Positions 17,842 to 28,475 are shown, counted from the stretch's first letter. The stretch is 64,000 nucleotides of DNA from Burkholderiales bacterium (GCA_016213205.1 JACRAZ010000035.1:1-64000); one strand, 5' to 3'. Made by a program: numbers and translations. The notes: generated from the sequence alone by a model not told the origin.

Positions 17842-18762
17842 ATGACCCTCACCGAGCTGCGCTACATCGTCGCGGTCGCGCGCGAGAAACACTTCGGCCG
17901 CGCCGCCGAGGCCTGCTTCGTCTCGCAGCCCACGCTGTCGGTGGCGATCAAGAAGCTGGAGGAGGAGCTCGACGTCAAGCTGTTCGAGCGCGGCACCAGC
18001 GAGGTCAGCGTCACGCCGCTGGGCGAGGCCATCGTGCGGCAGGCGCAGTCGGTGCTGGAGCAGGCGGCCGAGATCAAGGAGATCGCCAAGCGCGGCAAAG
18101 ACCCGCTCAGCGGCGCGCTGCGCTTGGGCATCATCTACACCATCGGCCCCTACCTGCTGCCCGCACTGGTGCGCCAGGCGATCGACAAGACGCCGCAGAT
18201 GCCGTTGATGCTGCAGGAGAACTTCACCGTCAAGCTGCTGGACATGCTGCGCACCGGTGAGCTCGACTGCGCGATCATGGCCGAGCCCTTCCCGGACACC
18301 GGCCTGGCGATCGCACCGCTGTACGACGAGCCCTTCATGGTGGCCGTGCCCAGCAACCACCCGCTGGCCAAGCGCGAGCGCATCAGTGCCGATGCGCTGA
18401 AGAAGGAAACCATGCTGCTGCTGGGCACGGGCCATTGCTTCCGCGACCACGTGCTCGAGGTGTGCCCGGAGTTCGCCCGCTTCTCCAGCGATGCCGAGGG
18501 CATCCGCAAGAGCTTCGAGGGTTCGTCGCTGGAGACCATCAAGTACATGGTGGCCTCGGGCATGGGCGTCACGGTGGTGCCGCAGCTCAGCGTGCCCAAG
18601 CACTCCACCGACCCCGTCACCTACATCCCCTTCGAGCCCCCCGTGCCCACGCGCCGCGTGGTGCTGGCCTGGCGCCGCAGCTTCACGCGCTACGAGGCGA
18701 TCGCGGCGCTGCGCAATGCGGTGTATGCCTGCAAGCTCGAGGGCGTGACGCGGCTGTCCTGA
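17842..18762 (+). CDS. oxyR: Hydrogen-peroxide sensor OxyR (LysR family)
   Basis: 306-residue LysR regulator with the OxyR redox pair: Cys199 and Cys208 in GHCFRDHVLEVC, matching the spacing and numbering of E. coli OxyR, where the disulfide forms on peroxide exposure. HTH at ~5-60 (EKHFGRAAEACFVSQPTLSVAIKKLEE). ATG 17842 is the first start that gives the canonical MTLTELRYIVAVA opening. It is divergent from the sulfotransferase gene, with 121 bp between. Targets such as catalase or ahpC are not in the window. Confidence 0.95.
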   Translation: MTLTELRYIVAVAREKHFGRAAEACFVSQPTLSVAIKKLEEELDVKLFERGTSEVSVTPLGEAIVRQAQSVLEQAAEIKEIAKRGKDPLSGALRLGIIYTIGPYLLPALVRQAIDKTPQMPLMLQENFTVKLLDMLRTGELDCAIMAEPFPDTGLAIAPLYDEPFMVAVPSNHPLAKRERISADALKKETMLLLGTGHCFRDHVLEVCPEFARFSSDAEGIRKSFEGSSLETIKYMVASGMGVTVVPQLSVPKHSTDPVTYIPFEPPVPTRRVVLAWRRSFTRYEAIAALRNAVYACKLEGVTRLS

Positions 18763-18863
18763 CGCACGGCGCGGCGCGCCGCGAACTTGACCTCGCTGCG
18801 GCCCGGCGGTGGCACTGCGGCGCTATGCTCGCCGGACCACACCCTTCGCACACGAGACCCCCG

Positions 18864-19496
18864 ATGAGCGACTTTCCCGACGACATCTACACCGAGCCGT
18901 CGAACATCGACGTGCACACGCTGAACAACCTGGGCCCGCTGCGCCCGCTGGCCGGCGTGTGGCAGGGCACCCGCGGGCTGGACGTGAAGCCCAAGGCCGA
19001 GGGGCCGAAGAAGCAGGCCTATGTGGAACGCATCGAGCTGCAGCCGATCGACCCGCAGACCAACGGCCCGCAGTTGCTGTACGGCCTGCGCTACCACACC
19101 CACGTGACCAAGCCCGACCAGGTGAAGACCTACCACGACCAGGTGGGCTACTGGCTGTGGGAGCCGGCCACCGGCTGCGTGATCCACACGCTGACCATCC
19201 CGCGCGGCCAGACGGCCATGGCCGCCGGCACCGCGGCGGCCGATGCGAAGAGCTTCCGCCTCGAATCGACGCAAGGGCTGGAGACCTGGGGCATCTGCTC
19301 CGCACCCTTCCTGCTGCATGCGTTCAAGACGGTGGCCTTCAACATCACCGTCACGGTGCACGACGATGGCAGCTGGGGCTACGAGGAAGACACGGTGCTG
19401 ATGATCCGCGGCCAGAGCGAGCCCTTCCACCACACCGACCGCAACCGCCTCACCAAGATCGCCGAGCCGACGCCGAACCCGCTGGCGCGCGGCTGA
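18864..19496 (+). CDS. Nitrobindin-like heme-binding beta-barrel protein
   Basis: 210-residue member of the FABP-like/nitrobindin group (DUF1794). The start of the barrel shows LGPLRPLAGVWQGTRG, the family's GxWxGxG-type motif. Later strands carry GYWLWEPATGCVIHTLTIPRG and end in DRNRLTKI, where nitrobindins place the proximal heme histidine nearby (FHHTDRNRL). Bacterial homologues bind ferric heme and may detoxify NO or peroxynitrite. Its place 101 bp after oxyR fits an oxidative or nitrosative-stress role, which is inference. Confidence 0.8.
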   Translation: MSDFPDDIYTEPSNIDVHTLNNLGPLRPLAGVWQGTRGLDVKPKAEGPKKQAYVERIELQPIDPQTNGPQLLYGLRYHTHVTKPDQVKTYHDQVGYWLWEPATGCVIHTLTIPRGQTAMAAGTAAADAKSFRLESTQGLETWGICSAPFLLHAFKTVAFNITVTVHDDGSWGYEEDTVLMIRGQSEPFHHTDRNRLTKIAEPTPNPLARG

Positions 19497-19506
19497 GGAG
19501 ACCCTG

Positions 19507-20127
19507 ATGAGCACCAAGGACCATTGGGAGCGCGTCTACACCACCAAGGCCACCGACCGGGTGAGCTGGTACCAGCCGCATGCCGACCAGTCGCTGCGCC
19601 TGATCCACGAGACCGGGCTGCCGCGCGATGCGTCGATCATCGACGTGGGCGGCGGCGCCTCGACGCTGGTGGACGACCTGCTGCACGACGGCTATTCGGC
19701 GCTGACGGTGCTGGACCTCTCCGCCGCCGCGCTGGCCACCGCGCGCGCGCGCCTCGGGCCGGACGCGGCCCGCGTGCGCTGGCTGGTCGGCAACGTGCTC
19801 GAACTGCCCTTGCCGGCGCAGGGCTTCGACCTCTGGCACGACCGCGCGGTGTTCCACTTCCTCACCGCGCCCGAGGACCGGCAGGCCTACGTGCAGACAG
19901 TGCTGCGCGCGGTGAAACCGGGCGGCCACGTGATCGTGGCCACCTTCGCCGAGGACGGCCCCACGCAGTGCAGCGGCCTGCCGGTGATGCGCTACTCGGC
20001 CACCGCGCTGCACGCCACCTTCGGTGCGCCGTTCACGCTGCTCAGGCACGAGACGGAGGCGCACCACACGCCCATGGGCACGGTGCAGCAGTTCGTCTAC
20101 TGCATGTGCCGCACGGCTTCCAGTTGA
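19507..20127 (+). CDS. SAM-dependent class I methyltransferase
   Basis: 206-residue Rossmann methyltransferase. Motif I is IIDVGGGAS (44-52), the acidic motif II residue is in TVLDLS, and motif IV lies around FDLWHDRAVFHF. The HWERVYTTKATDRVSWYQ opening is shared with proteins annotated as trans-aconitate/thiopurine-like methyltransferases; the substrate is not determinable. It begins 10 bp after the nitrobindin-like gene, with GAGGAG before the ATG, so the two are co-transcribed. Confidence 0.88.
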   Translation: MSTKDHWERVYTTKATDRVSWYQPHADQSLRLIHETGLPRDASIIDVGGGASTLVDDLLHDGYSALTVLDLSAAALATARARLGPDAARVRWLVGNVLELPLPAQGFDLWHDRAVFHFLTAPEDRQAYVQTVLRAVKPGGHVIVATFAEDGPTQCSGLPVMRYSATALHATFGAPFTLLRHETEAHHTPMGTVQQFVYCMCRTASS

Positions 20128-20173
20128 GGCTGCGCCTTTTGCGCGTCATGCGCGGCGGCTGGCCCGCGGCGCA

Positions 20174-20191
20174 GCGGCTCGCCTGAGCCGC
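20174..20191. terminator. Hairpin between methyltransferase and ABC operon
   Basis: GCGGCTC-GCCT-GAGCCGC, a perfect 7-bp stem with a tetraloop 47 bp after the methyltransferase stop. No T-run follows, so termination is possible but not assured. Confidence 0.4.
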
Positions 20192-20229
20192 CCGGCACGG
20201 CCGGATGCCGGCCCTGGCACACTCGCGCC

Positions 20230-21018
20230 ATGCCGTCCGCCACCCTCGTGCTGCAGCAGGTCGACAAGCGATTCCCCGGCGGCCTGCTGGCGCTGCAGAG
20301 TGTTTCGCTGCAGGTGGCGCGCGGCGAGTTCGTCGCGCTGCTCGGGCCCTCGGGCTGCGGCAAGAGCACGGTGCTGCGCCTGGTGGCCGGGCTGGAGGCG
20401 GCCAGCGCCGGCCTGCTGCAAGCGCCAGCACTGCAGCCCAGCGCCGAGCAGGCCACCGCCTTCGTGTTCCAGGAGCCCACGCTGATGCCCTGGGCCAGCG
20501 TGTTCGACAACGTCTGGCTGCCGCTGCGGCTGCGTGGCGTGTCGCGTGCCGCGGCCGCGCCGCAGGTGCAGCAGGCGCTGGCAGGCGTGGGCCTCGCCGC
20601 GTTTGCGCGGGCCTTCCCGCGCGAGCTGTCGGGCGGCATGAAGATGCGTGCCTCGATCGCCCGCGCGCTGGTCACGCAGCCCCAGGTGCTGCTGATGGAC
20701 GAGCCCTTCGCGGCCCTGGACGACATCACGCGGCAGAAGCTCAACACCGACCTGCTGCACTGGTGGCATGGCCGGCAGATGGCGGCGCTGTTCGTCACCC
20801 ACAGTGTCACCGAGGCGGTGTTCCTGAGCCAGCGGGTGCTGGTGATGGCCGCGCGACCCGGGCGCGTGGTGGCCGAGGTGGCCGTGCCCGAACCCTACCC
20901 GCGTGACCCGGCCTTCCACCACAGCCCCGCGTTTGCCGAGGCCTGCCGCACGCTGGGGCAGGCACTCGCCCAGGCGCACCAGGGCGACCTGAGCGCGCCC
21001 CCGCCGCGGCCCGCATGA
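20230..21018 (+). CDS. ABC transporter ATPase (SsuB/TauB/ThiZ-like)
   Basis: 262-residue nucleotide-binding subunit of an importer. Walker A GPSGCGKST (39-47), Q-loop Gln81 in FQEPTLMPW, signature LSGGM (133-137), Walker B VLLMDEP (153-159) and H-loop in FVTHSVTEA. It is first in a three-gene importer operon and overlaps the permease by ATGA. Sequence type places it with nitrate/sulfonate/taurine and pyrimidine-precursor importers. The binding protein (NMT1/THI5-like) points to a pyrimidine-type ligand. Confidence 0.92.
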   Translation: MPSATLVLQQVDKRFPGGLLALQSVSLQVARGEFVALLGPSGCGKSTVLRLVAGLEAASAGLLQAPALQPSAEQATAFVFQEPTLMPWASVFDNVWLPLRLRGVSRAAAAPQVQQALAGVGLAAFARAFPRELSGGMKMRASIARALVTQPQVLLMDEPFAALDDITRQKLNTDLLHWWHGRQMAALFVTHSVTEAVFLSQRVLVMAARPGRVVAEVAVPEPYPRDPAFHHSPAFAEACRTLGQALAQAHQGDLSAPPPRPA

Positions 21019-21791
21019 TGCGCACCCGCCTGCTGCCCACCCTGGTGCTGCTGGGCCTGCTCGGGCTCTGGGAGCTGGCCGTGCGCTGGGCGCAGATCCC
21101 GGCCTACACGCTGCCGGCGCCCTCGCTGGTCGCGCAGACCCTGTTCGCGAATTTCGGCTCGCTGGCCGCGAGCTGGTGGACCACCGTGAAGATCACCTTC
21201 GGCGCGCTGGCGCTGGCCTGCGCCGGCGGCGGGCTGATCGCGGCGACGTTTGCGCTCTCGCCGCTGCTCGAGCGCGCGCTGCTGCCGGTGGCGGTGATCC
21301 TGCAGGTGACCCCGCTGGTGGCGGTGGCGCCGCTGATCCTGATCTACGTGGAAAGCACCACCGCCGCGCTGCTGCTGTGCGCGTGGATCGTCGCGTTCTT
21401 CCCGATGCTGGCCAACACGCTGGCCGGGCTGCGCTCGGCCGACGCCAACCTGCGCGAGCTGTTCCGCCTGTACCGCGCCACGCCCTTGCAGCGGCTGCGC
21501 CTGCTGCTGCTGCCCTCGGCACTGCCGTACTTCCTGGCCGGGCTGCGCATCTCGGGTGGCCTGAGCCTGATCGGCGCGGTGAGCGCCGAGATGGTGGCCG
21601 GCGCCGCCGGGCGCGACACGGGCCTGGCCTCGCGCATCCTGGAGGCGAGCTTCCGCACCGAGACGCCGAAGATGTTCGCCGCGCTCACGCTGCTGGTGCT
21701 GACGGGGGTGATGATCTACGGCCTCTTCAATGCCTTGTCGCACGCACTGCTCGGACGCTGGCATGCTTCGGCCTCCGCGCACGAGCGCTGA
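21015..21791 (+). CDS. ABC transporter permease (SsuC/TauC family)
   Basis: 258-residue inner-membrane permease with about six membrane segments (for example LPTLVLLGLLGLWELAV and VAVAPLILIYVE). A cytoplasmic EAA-type loop around RLYRATPLQRLRLLLLPSALPYFLAGLRIS contacts the ATPase. It overlaps the ATPase gene by 4 bp and is followed 39 bp later by the binding-protein gene. One permease gene implies a homodimeric channel. Confidence 0.92.
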   Translation: MMRTRLLPTLVLLGLLGLWELAVRWAQIPAYTLPAPSLVAQTLFANFGSLAASWWTTVKITFGALALACAGGGLIAATFALSPLLERALLPVAVILQVTPLVAVAPLILIYVESTTAALLLCAWIVAFFPMLANTLAGLRSADANLRELFRLYRATPLQRLRLLLLPSALPYFLAGLRISGGLSLIGAVSAEMVAGAAGRDTGLASRILEASFRTETPKMFAALTLLVLTGVMIYGLFNALSHALLGRWHASASAHER

Positions 21792-21830
21792 CCCACGCCC
21801 GCGCGCCCCGATCCAACCGAGGAGGCTTGC

Positions 21831-22844
21831 ATGCACGTTCGCTTCACCCTGGCCCTGGTGGCCGGCCTGCTGGCCGCCCAGGCCGCCGCGGCGCAGGACA
21901 AGGTGGTCTTCGCCACCAACTGGAAGGCCCAGGCCGCGCATGGCGGCTTCTACCAGGCGCTGGCCGACGGCACCTACAAGAAGCACGGCCTGGACGTCAC
22001 CATCCAGCCCGGTGGCCCGCAGGTGAACAACCGGCCGCTGCTGCCGGCCGGCCGCGTCGATTTCCTGATGACGGGCAACCTGCTGCACAGCTTCGACAAC
22101 GTGAAGAACAAGGTGCCCACGGTGGTGGTGGCCGCCATGTTCCAGAAGGACCCGCAGGCGCTGATGGCCCACCCGGGCCAGGGCCACGAGAACTTCGAGG
22201 CGCTGAAGAACGCACCGGTGGCGCTGATCGCCAAGGACGGGCAGTTCAGCTGGTGGCAGTGGCTGAAGGTGACCCACGGCTTCAAGGACGAGGCGCTCAA
22301 GCCCTACAACTACAACCTGGCCCCCTTCCTGGCCAACAAGAAGGCCATCCAGCAGGGCTATTCGGTGGCCGAGCCGATCTACATCGAGCAGCAGGGCAAG
22401 TTCAAGCCGGTGGTGCACCTGCTGGCCGACCACGGCTTCTCGACCTACAGCACGCTGATCGAGGCGCGCACCGAAACCGTCAAGGCCAAGCCCGACATGG
22501 TGCAGCGTTTCGTCGATGCCTCGGTGATCGGCTGGGTGAACTACCTGCACGGCAACCGCACCGCCGCCAATGCGCTGATGCGCCAGCACAACCCCGAGAT
22601 GAGCGAGGCCGAGCTGGAAGCGTCGGTGGCGCTGATGAAGGCGCAGGGCATCGTCGATTCGGGCGAGGCCGCCACCCAGGGCATCGGCGCGATGAACGCC
22701 GCGCGCATCCAGGACTTCTACGCGCAGATGGTCAAGGCCGGGCTGTACAAGCCCGGCGAGGTGGACCTCGCGCAGGTGGCCACGCTGCAGTTCGTCAACA
22801 AGAAGGTGGGCCAGGACATCAAGGCCAAGCTCACCGGCAAGTGA
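21831..22844 (+). CDS. NMT1/THI5-like ABC transporter substrate-binding protein
   Basis: 337-residue periplasmic binding protein with a signal peptide (residues 1-21, ending AAAAQ). The NMT1 domain shows FATNWKAQAAHGGFYQALADGTYKKHGLDV and GGPQVNNRPLLPAGRVDF. This family binds thiamine-pyrimidine precursors (ThiY-type) or related nucleobases. GAGGAGG precedes the ATG. It is third in the importer operon, convergent with a Tsx-like porin gene that could bring the same ligand across the outer membrane. Exact ligand unproven; no riboswitch is evident upstream of the operon. Confidence 0.88.
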   Translation: MHVRFTLALVAGLLAAQAAAAQDKVVFATNWKAQAAHGGFYQALADGTYKKHGLDVTIQPGGPQVNNRPLLPAGRVDFLMTGNLLHSFDNVKNKVPTVVVAAMFQKDPQALMAHPGQGHENFEALKNAPVALIAKDGQFSWWQWLKVTHGFKDEALKPYNYNLAPFLANKKAIQQGYSVAEPIYIEQQGKFKPVVHLLADHGFSTYSTLIEARTETVKAKPDMVQRFVDASVIGWVNYLHGNRTAANALMRQHNPEMSEAELEASVALMKAQGIVDSGEAATQGIGAMNAARIQDFYAQMVKAGLYKPGEVDLAQVATLQFVNKKVGQDIKAKLTGK

Positions 22845-22892
22845 CTTGACCCCTGCGGCCCTGCGGGCCGGCCCCCGGGCGCAGGCGCAGCG

Positions 22893-23765
22893 TCAGAAGT
22901 GGTACTCGGCCCGGATCATCGGCGTCTTCGCGAAGGCGCCCTTGCCGGCGGGGCCTGCATGGTCGTTGCCGAACTTGTTGCGCCAGTACTGGTACTCCAG
23001 GCCCAGCTTCAGCGTGTTCTTGGCCTTGCCCATCACGGCGCCCACGTCCACCATGAGCTGCATGTCGATGTTGGTCTCGGGCTTGGTGGGGCCGCCGAAT
23101 TCATTCTTGCCCTTGCTGGCAATGAAGTTGGCAAAGCCCTCGAATGACAGCGGGAAGCCCACCGGGAGCGGGATGCCCCAGGCCGCCGTCAGCATGGGGT
23201 GGGCGTCGTAGCGGTAGCGCGGCGTGCCGGTGTGGGTGAAGGTGCTGTAGGGGGCGTTGCTCTCCCACAGCATCAGCAGGCTCAGGTTCAGGAAGCCGGG
23301 CACGTCCATCATCAGCGTGGGGCCGGCCACCAGCATGCGCTTCTTCGAGTTGTAGCCGGCGTCGGTCTTGGTGTTGAAGTCGAAGCCCGCGGTCAGGCCC
23401 ACGCCACGCACCGGGCCGAACTTCATGGCCGCGCCGCTGAGCTTCTCGATGTCCAGCGTGTGGCGGTACACCACGTAGACCTCGTGCGCGCCGGTGGTGG
23501 CACCGGCGCTGGAGGGGTCCTGGCTGTCGGACAGCAGCAGGTCGGCATTGAAGAAGTTGCTGCCGTACTTGTAGCCGCTGGCATGCCCGAGGTGCAGGAT
23601 GTTCTTCGCGATGTCCTTCGGGTTGAAGGGCTCGGCAAACTTGCTGCCATAGCGCCAGCCGATCGAGGTGTCGCTCCAGTCGGCGGCCTGGGCGCCCGGC
23701 GCGGCCAGGCTGGACAGCACGGCCGCAACGGCGGCCGCGGCACGGAGGGTGGGGGCTTGATGCAT
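22893..23765 (-). CDS. Tsx/OmpK-like outer-membrane channel protein
   Basis: 290-residue outer-membrane beta-barrel protein: signal peptide ending GAQA (residue 27), alternating hydrophobic strands, aromatic girdles and a terminal Phe (AEYHF) for BAM-dependent insertion. The opening WSDTSIGWRYGSKFAEPFNP resembles the nucleoside-specific channel (Channel_Tsx, PF03502) family. The ATG at 23765 is preceded by AAGGA and gives the signal peptide. It is convergent with the NMT1-type importer operon, suggesting a joint uptake route for a nucleobase-like compound (inference). Confidence 0.78.
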   Translation of the reverse strand: MHQAPTLRAAAAVAAVLSSLAAPGAQAADWSDTSIGWRYGSKFAEPFNPKDIAKNILHLGHASGYKYGSNFFNADLLLSDSQDPSSAGATTGAHEVYVVYRHTLDIEKLSGAAMKFGPVRGVGLTAGFDFNTKTDAGYNSKKRMLVAGPTLMMDVPGFLNLSLLMLWESNAPYSTFTHTGTPRYRYDAHPMLTAAWGIPLPVGFPLSFEGFANFIASKGKNEFGGPTKPETNIDMQLMVDVGAVMGKAKNTLKLGLEYQYWRNKFGNDHAGPAGKGAFAKTPMIRAEYHF

Positions 23766-23950
23766 GAGGAGGTCCTTCTCGTGGTGGGTACGGCGGCGAT
23801 CGGTGACCTCGGGGCCAAGCATTTGGCATGCCACCGCTGCCGGGCCCCGCACGCACCACCGCCGGGCGGCCATGCTCCACCGATAATCGCAGGTTTCACC
23901 CGCACCGGTGCAGCCGGCACCCACCCCTGCGCGCGGGCCCAACGCCTCCT

Positions 23951-25591
<1,641 letters not shown>

Positions 25592-25643
25592 ACACCGGCG
25601 ACCACGGCCGTTCACGCCTGCGCGAGCGGCCGCCCGGGCACGT

Positions 25644-26441
25644 TCAGGGCAGCGTGATCGTCACGTGCGCCGCCTGCGGCGCCAGCTTCACCAGGCCCGC
25701 AAAGCCCTTGAGGTCGGTCGCCGTCTGCCGCCGCAGCGCGGCGTTCAGGCCACCGAAGGCGAGCGCGGCCACCAGCGCGAACACCGAGCCCATCACCCAC
25801 AGTGGCACCTCGGTGCCGAGCCGGTGCACCACGTCGTCCGGCCGCTCGCCGTGCGGTGCAAAGGCCGCCCGGCGGCCCCGCAGGTGGGCGATTTCCTCGC
25901 CCAGGCGGGCGGTGAGGTAACCCAGCTTCTCCGGCCCCTCCAGCAGGTAGCGGCCCTGGAAGCCCAGCAGCAGGCACATGTGGAACACCTCGAGCACCTG
26001 CACCCGCGGCGCACCGCCCTGGCGCAGCTTGTCCAGGTACTCGAAGAAGCGTTCACCCGCCAGCTGTTCACCGAAGAACTCCAGCTGCAGCGGCCGGCGC
26101 TCCCATTCGGCGCGGATGCGGAAATCCGACATCAGCAAGACCTCGTCCACCAGCGCGCAGAACGCGAACTTGGCGAGGTACACGCCATCGGCGTCCACGC
26201 CCAGGCGCTGGGCGCCGCGCTCGAAGCCGGCCAGGAAGCCGCGCACGCGCTCGCGGAACTCGGCCGCATCGCCCGGGGCCTGGCCGTTCTTCAGCAGGAA
26301 GATCATGTAGCAGCCCTCGTACAGCAGGTCGAGCAGGCTGCGGGCGTCGCGCGCGGGGGTCGGCACGCGTTCGGCCGGCGCGCGCTCGGCGTCGCCGAAC
26401 AGGCTGGGCGGCTGCGGTCGGGGCGGGGCGGTGGGGTTCAT
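25644..26441 (-). CDS. tssL: T6SS inner-membrane protein TssL (DotU family)
   Basis: 265-residue TssL. The cytoplasmic DotU helical domain (SLLDLLYEGCYMIFLL through FHMCLLLGFQGRY) is followed by one membrane segment near residues 213-235 (VPLWVMGSVFALVAALAFGG) and a short periplasmic tail. It forms the T6SS membrane complex with TssM and TssJ. It has no fused peptidoglycan-binding OmpA domain; a separate OmpA-type protein is encoded at 58094. Last gene of the tssJ-tssK-tssL operon, overlapping tssK by ATGA. Confidence 0.95.
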   Translation of the reverse strand: MNPTAPPRPQPPSLFGDAERAPAERVPTPARDARSLLDLLYEGCYMIFLLKNGQAPGDAAEFRERVRGFLAGFERGAQRLGVDADGVYLAKFAFCALVDEVLLMSDFRIRAEWERRPLQLEFFGEQLAGERFFEYLDKLRQGGAPRVQVLEVFHMCLLLGFQGRYLLEGPEKLGYLTARLGEEIAHLRGRRAAFAPHGERPDDVVHRLGTEVPLWVMGSVFALVAALAFGGLNAALRRQTATDLKGFAGLVKLAPQAAHVTITLP

Positions 26442-27781
26442 GCGTTCAGGGCAAACAGTTCAAGGCTCAGGTCCGGCATGCCGGCCGGGGCGTAGATCGT
26501 GGCGCTCTGGGCCTGCAGCATGCGCTCGTACAGCGGGCCGCGTGGCTCAATCGCAAAGTAAGCGGCCCCCGGGCGCACCGGAATCGCCGCCGGCACCTGC
26601 GGCGCATGCGCCAGGCGCACGCCGGACATGGCCGAGAGCACCAGCTTGTCCACGTCGTCCGGCGCGCCCACCTTGAAGCGCGGCGGCACGATCTCCACCA
26701 GCTCGATCAAGGGCATCGCGGCCTGCACGCACAGGTAGAACGTGGTGGCCGCGTCGAGCTTCTGCGAATCGAGCCGGGCGCGGTGGAACGAGGGCTTCAC
26801 CTCTTCCAGCGCGATCGAGAAGCAGCGCGTGGAGATCACGGTCTCGAGCAGGTCGCGCACGATCGCGTCCAGCCGGCCGAAGGCCAGCGCCGGCTGCGCA
26901 TGGTCGTAGGGCGGCAGATCGGCCAGCGTGTAGCTTTTCGAGAAGGTGAGCAGGGCCCCGGCGAGCTCCAGCATGCTTTCGTAAAGGCGCTCCGGATGCA
27001 GCTGCGGGTGGTGGTGCACGTGCGACAGGCGCGCAAACGCCGAGCTCGCGGTGTGCAGCAGCCAGAACGAGGCGATGTCGCCCGAGCGGAACTCGATCAC
27101 GTGGCGCGAGGGCTCGCGGTGGAAGCCGTACAGCGCATCCACCTTGGCCTGCAGGATGTCGAGCAGGCGCCGCAGCATCGCCAGCAGCGTGGGCGATGCG
27201 CCCACCGACGTGCAGGGCGCCACGTAGCGCAGGTCGAGCTCGAAGGCGCCCGTGGCGCTGCGCCGCAGGCGGCACAGCGGCAGGCTCACCAGGTGGTCGC
27301 GCGGCTCGGTGTCGGGCAGCACGCGCAGGCAGCGGCGCAGGGTGCTGATCTCGGCCTCGGCGGCGGCGGTGAACCAGTCCGGCGCGGGCTGGTTGCGCTG
27401 CGCATACCGCAGCGCCGTGTCGGCCCCGCTGCCGGAGAAGTTGCCGCCGTGGCTGCGCATCGGCGCCAGCGCGGCATGGAACACCACCTCGTTGGCGGTG
27501 GCCGGCAGGCCCGCCAGCGACAGCGGCTCGGGCAGTTCATCGTCGCCCGGCGCGTTGAACAGCTCGCCGTCCGGCAGGGCAAGCTGCAGTTCGTCGAAGC
27601 GCAGCACGCCGCTGGCCAGCGCATCGGTGTCGACCCGCAGGCGCCGCACGCCCCAGGCGTACGGATGCAGCATGCGCGCCACCTCGGCCAACCGCCACTC
27701 GTGGTACGCGTCCTGACGCTGAAAGTGTTGGGGGCGCAGGAACAGGCCTTCGCCCCACAGAACCTTGGAAGACTGGATCAC
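26438..27781 (-). CDS. tssK: T6SS baseplate protein TssK
   Basis: 447-residue TssK, which links the baseplate to the membrane complex. It starts VIQSSKVLWGEGLFLRPQHFQRQD, the canonical TssK opening. The GTG at 27781 is chosen because AAAGG lies 6 bp upstream and the family begins here; the frame stays open further upstream but that part is unlike TssK. The rest includes RDHLVSLPLCRL and SFHRARLDSQKLDA. Middle gene of the leftward operon. Confidence 0.95.
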   Translation of the reverse strand: MIQSSKVLWGEGLFLRPQHFQRQDAYHEWRLAEVARMLHPYAWGVRRLRVDTDALASGVLRFDELQLALPDGELFNAPGDDELPEPLSLAGLPATANEVVFHAALAPMRSHGGNFSGSGADTALRYAQRNQPAPDWFTAAAEAEISTLRRCLRVLPDTEPRDHLVSLPLCRLRRSATGAFELDLRYVAPCTSVGASPTLLAMLRRLLDILQAKVDALYGFHREPSRHVIEFRSGDIASFWLLHTASSAFARLSHVHHHPQLHPERLYESMLELAGALLTFSKSYTLADLPPYDHAQPALAFGRLDAIVRDLLETVISTRCFSIALEEVKPSFHRARLDSQKLDAATTFYLCVQAAMPLIELVEIVPPRFKVGAPDDVDKLVLSAMSGVRLAHAPQVPAAIPVRPGAAYFAIEPRGPLYERMLQAQSATIYAPAGMPDLSLELFALNA

Positions 27782-27833
27782 GACGAGCCTTTGCTGGGAA
27801 ATCGCTTGAACATCGGGCAGCCGCGCCGCGGCC

Positions 27834-28475
27834 TCACTGGCAGCGCACGCCGGCCACGCGCGCGAGCTCGGGCGCGGTGTCGATCGGCTGGCCTTCGGCC
27901 ACGCTGATCGCACAGGCATGCAGGCCCAGCGTGATGCCGGCGCCGGCGCTCGCCTTGGTGTCGAACACGAAGCGCCAGCGCTGCGGTGCCGGCGCGCGGA
28001 ACAGGGCCACCACGGCCAGCTGCGCGGCCTCGCGCGGCACGGTCTCGACGAGCTCCTGCGCCTGGCCCGGCGCCAGCGTGAGCTCGCGCACCTCGATCAC
28101 GTCCTGTGCCCATGCGGCGCTGCGATCGACCGGGCCGGCCACGAAGCTTTCATAGGGTGCCTGGCGGAACGCATCACTCGAGCGCAGCTTGTAAACACGC
28201 GCAACAACGGCAAGCGAGCGTCCGTGACCATCGGTGTTCAGGCGTTCGGCGGCATGCAGGCGCACCGCCACCTTGCGCGGCTGCAGCGGCAGCTCCTGTG
28301 GCAGGGCTTCGGGCAGCGCGGGCTTCTTCAGACCCACCAGTTCCAGGGCCTTGTCCACGGGCCCGCTGGCAGAGGAGGCGCAGCCGCCCAGGCCCGCCGC
28401 CGCCAGGGCCAACAGGAGCAGGCCGGCCGGCGCGGGCAGGTGCTGCGCGCAGCGAAGGAGCGGACGAGGATGCAT
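27834..28475 (-). CDS. tssJ: T6SS outer-membrane lipoprotein TssJ
   Basis: 213-residue lipoprotein: hydrophobic leader with lipobox LGGC (Cys32), then a TssJ beta-sandwich with strands such as RKVAVRLHAAERLNTD and SLAVVARVYKL. TssJ anchors the TssM periplasmic domain to the outer membrane. First gene of the leftward tssJ-K-L operon, starting 180 bp from the divergent rightward operon. An upstream in-frame start (28538) would place 21 extra residues before the leader and is rejected. Confidence 0.92.
   Translation of the reverse strand: MHPRPLLRCAQHLPAPAGLLLLALAAAGLGGCASSASGPVDKALELVGLKKPALPEALPQELPLQPRKVAVRLHAAERLNTDGHGRSLAVVARVYKLRSSDAFRQAPYESFVAGPVDRSAAWAQDVIEVRELTLAPGQAQELVETVPREAAQLAVVALFRAPAPQRWRFVFDTKASAGAGITLGLHACAISVAEGQPIDTAPELARVAGVRCQ

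Noticed and set aside
18772-18800. CGCGGCGCGCCGCG palindrome after oxyR as a terminator
   Set aside because: No loop and no T-run; such palindromes are expected by chance at this GC content.
22856-22870. CGGCCC-TGC-GGGCCG hairpin between the importer and porin genes as a terminator
   Set aside because: A 6-bp GC stem without T-run is too weak to claim, though the convergent position makes some terminator likely.
27782-27919. N-terminal extension of TssK to 27919
   Set aside because: TssK proteins begin at IQSSKVLW; GTG 27781 has AAAGG at proper spacing, and the extension would run into tssJ.
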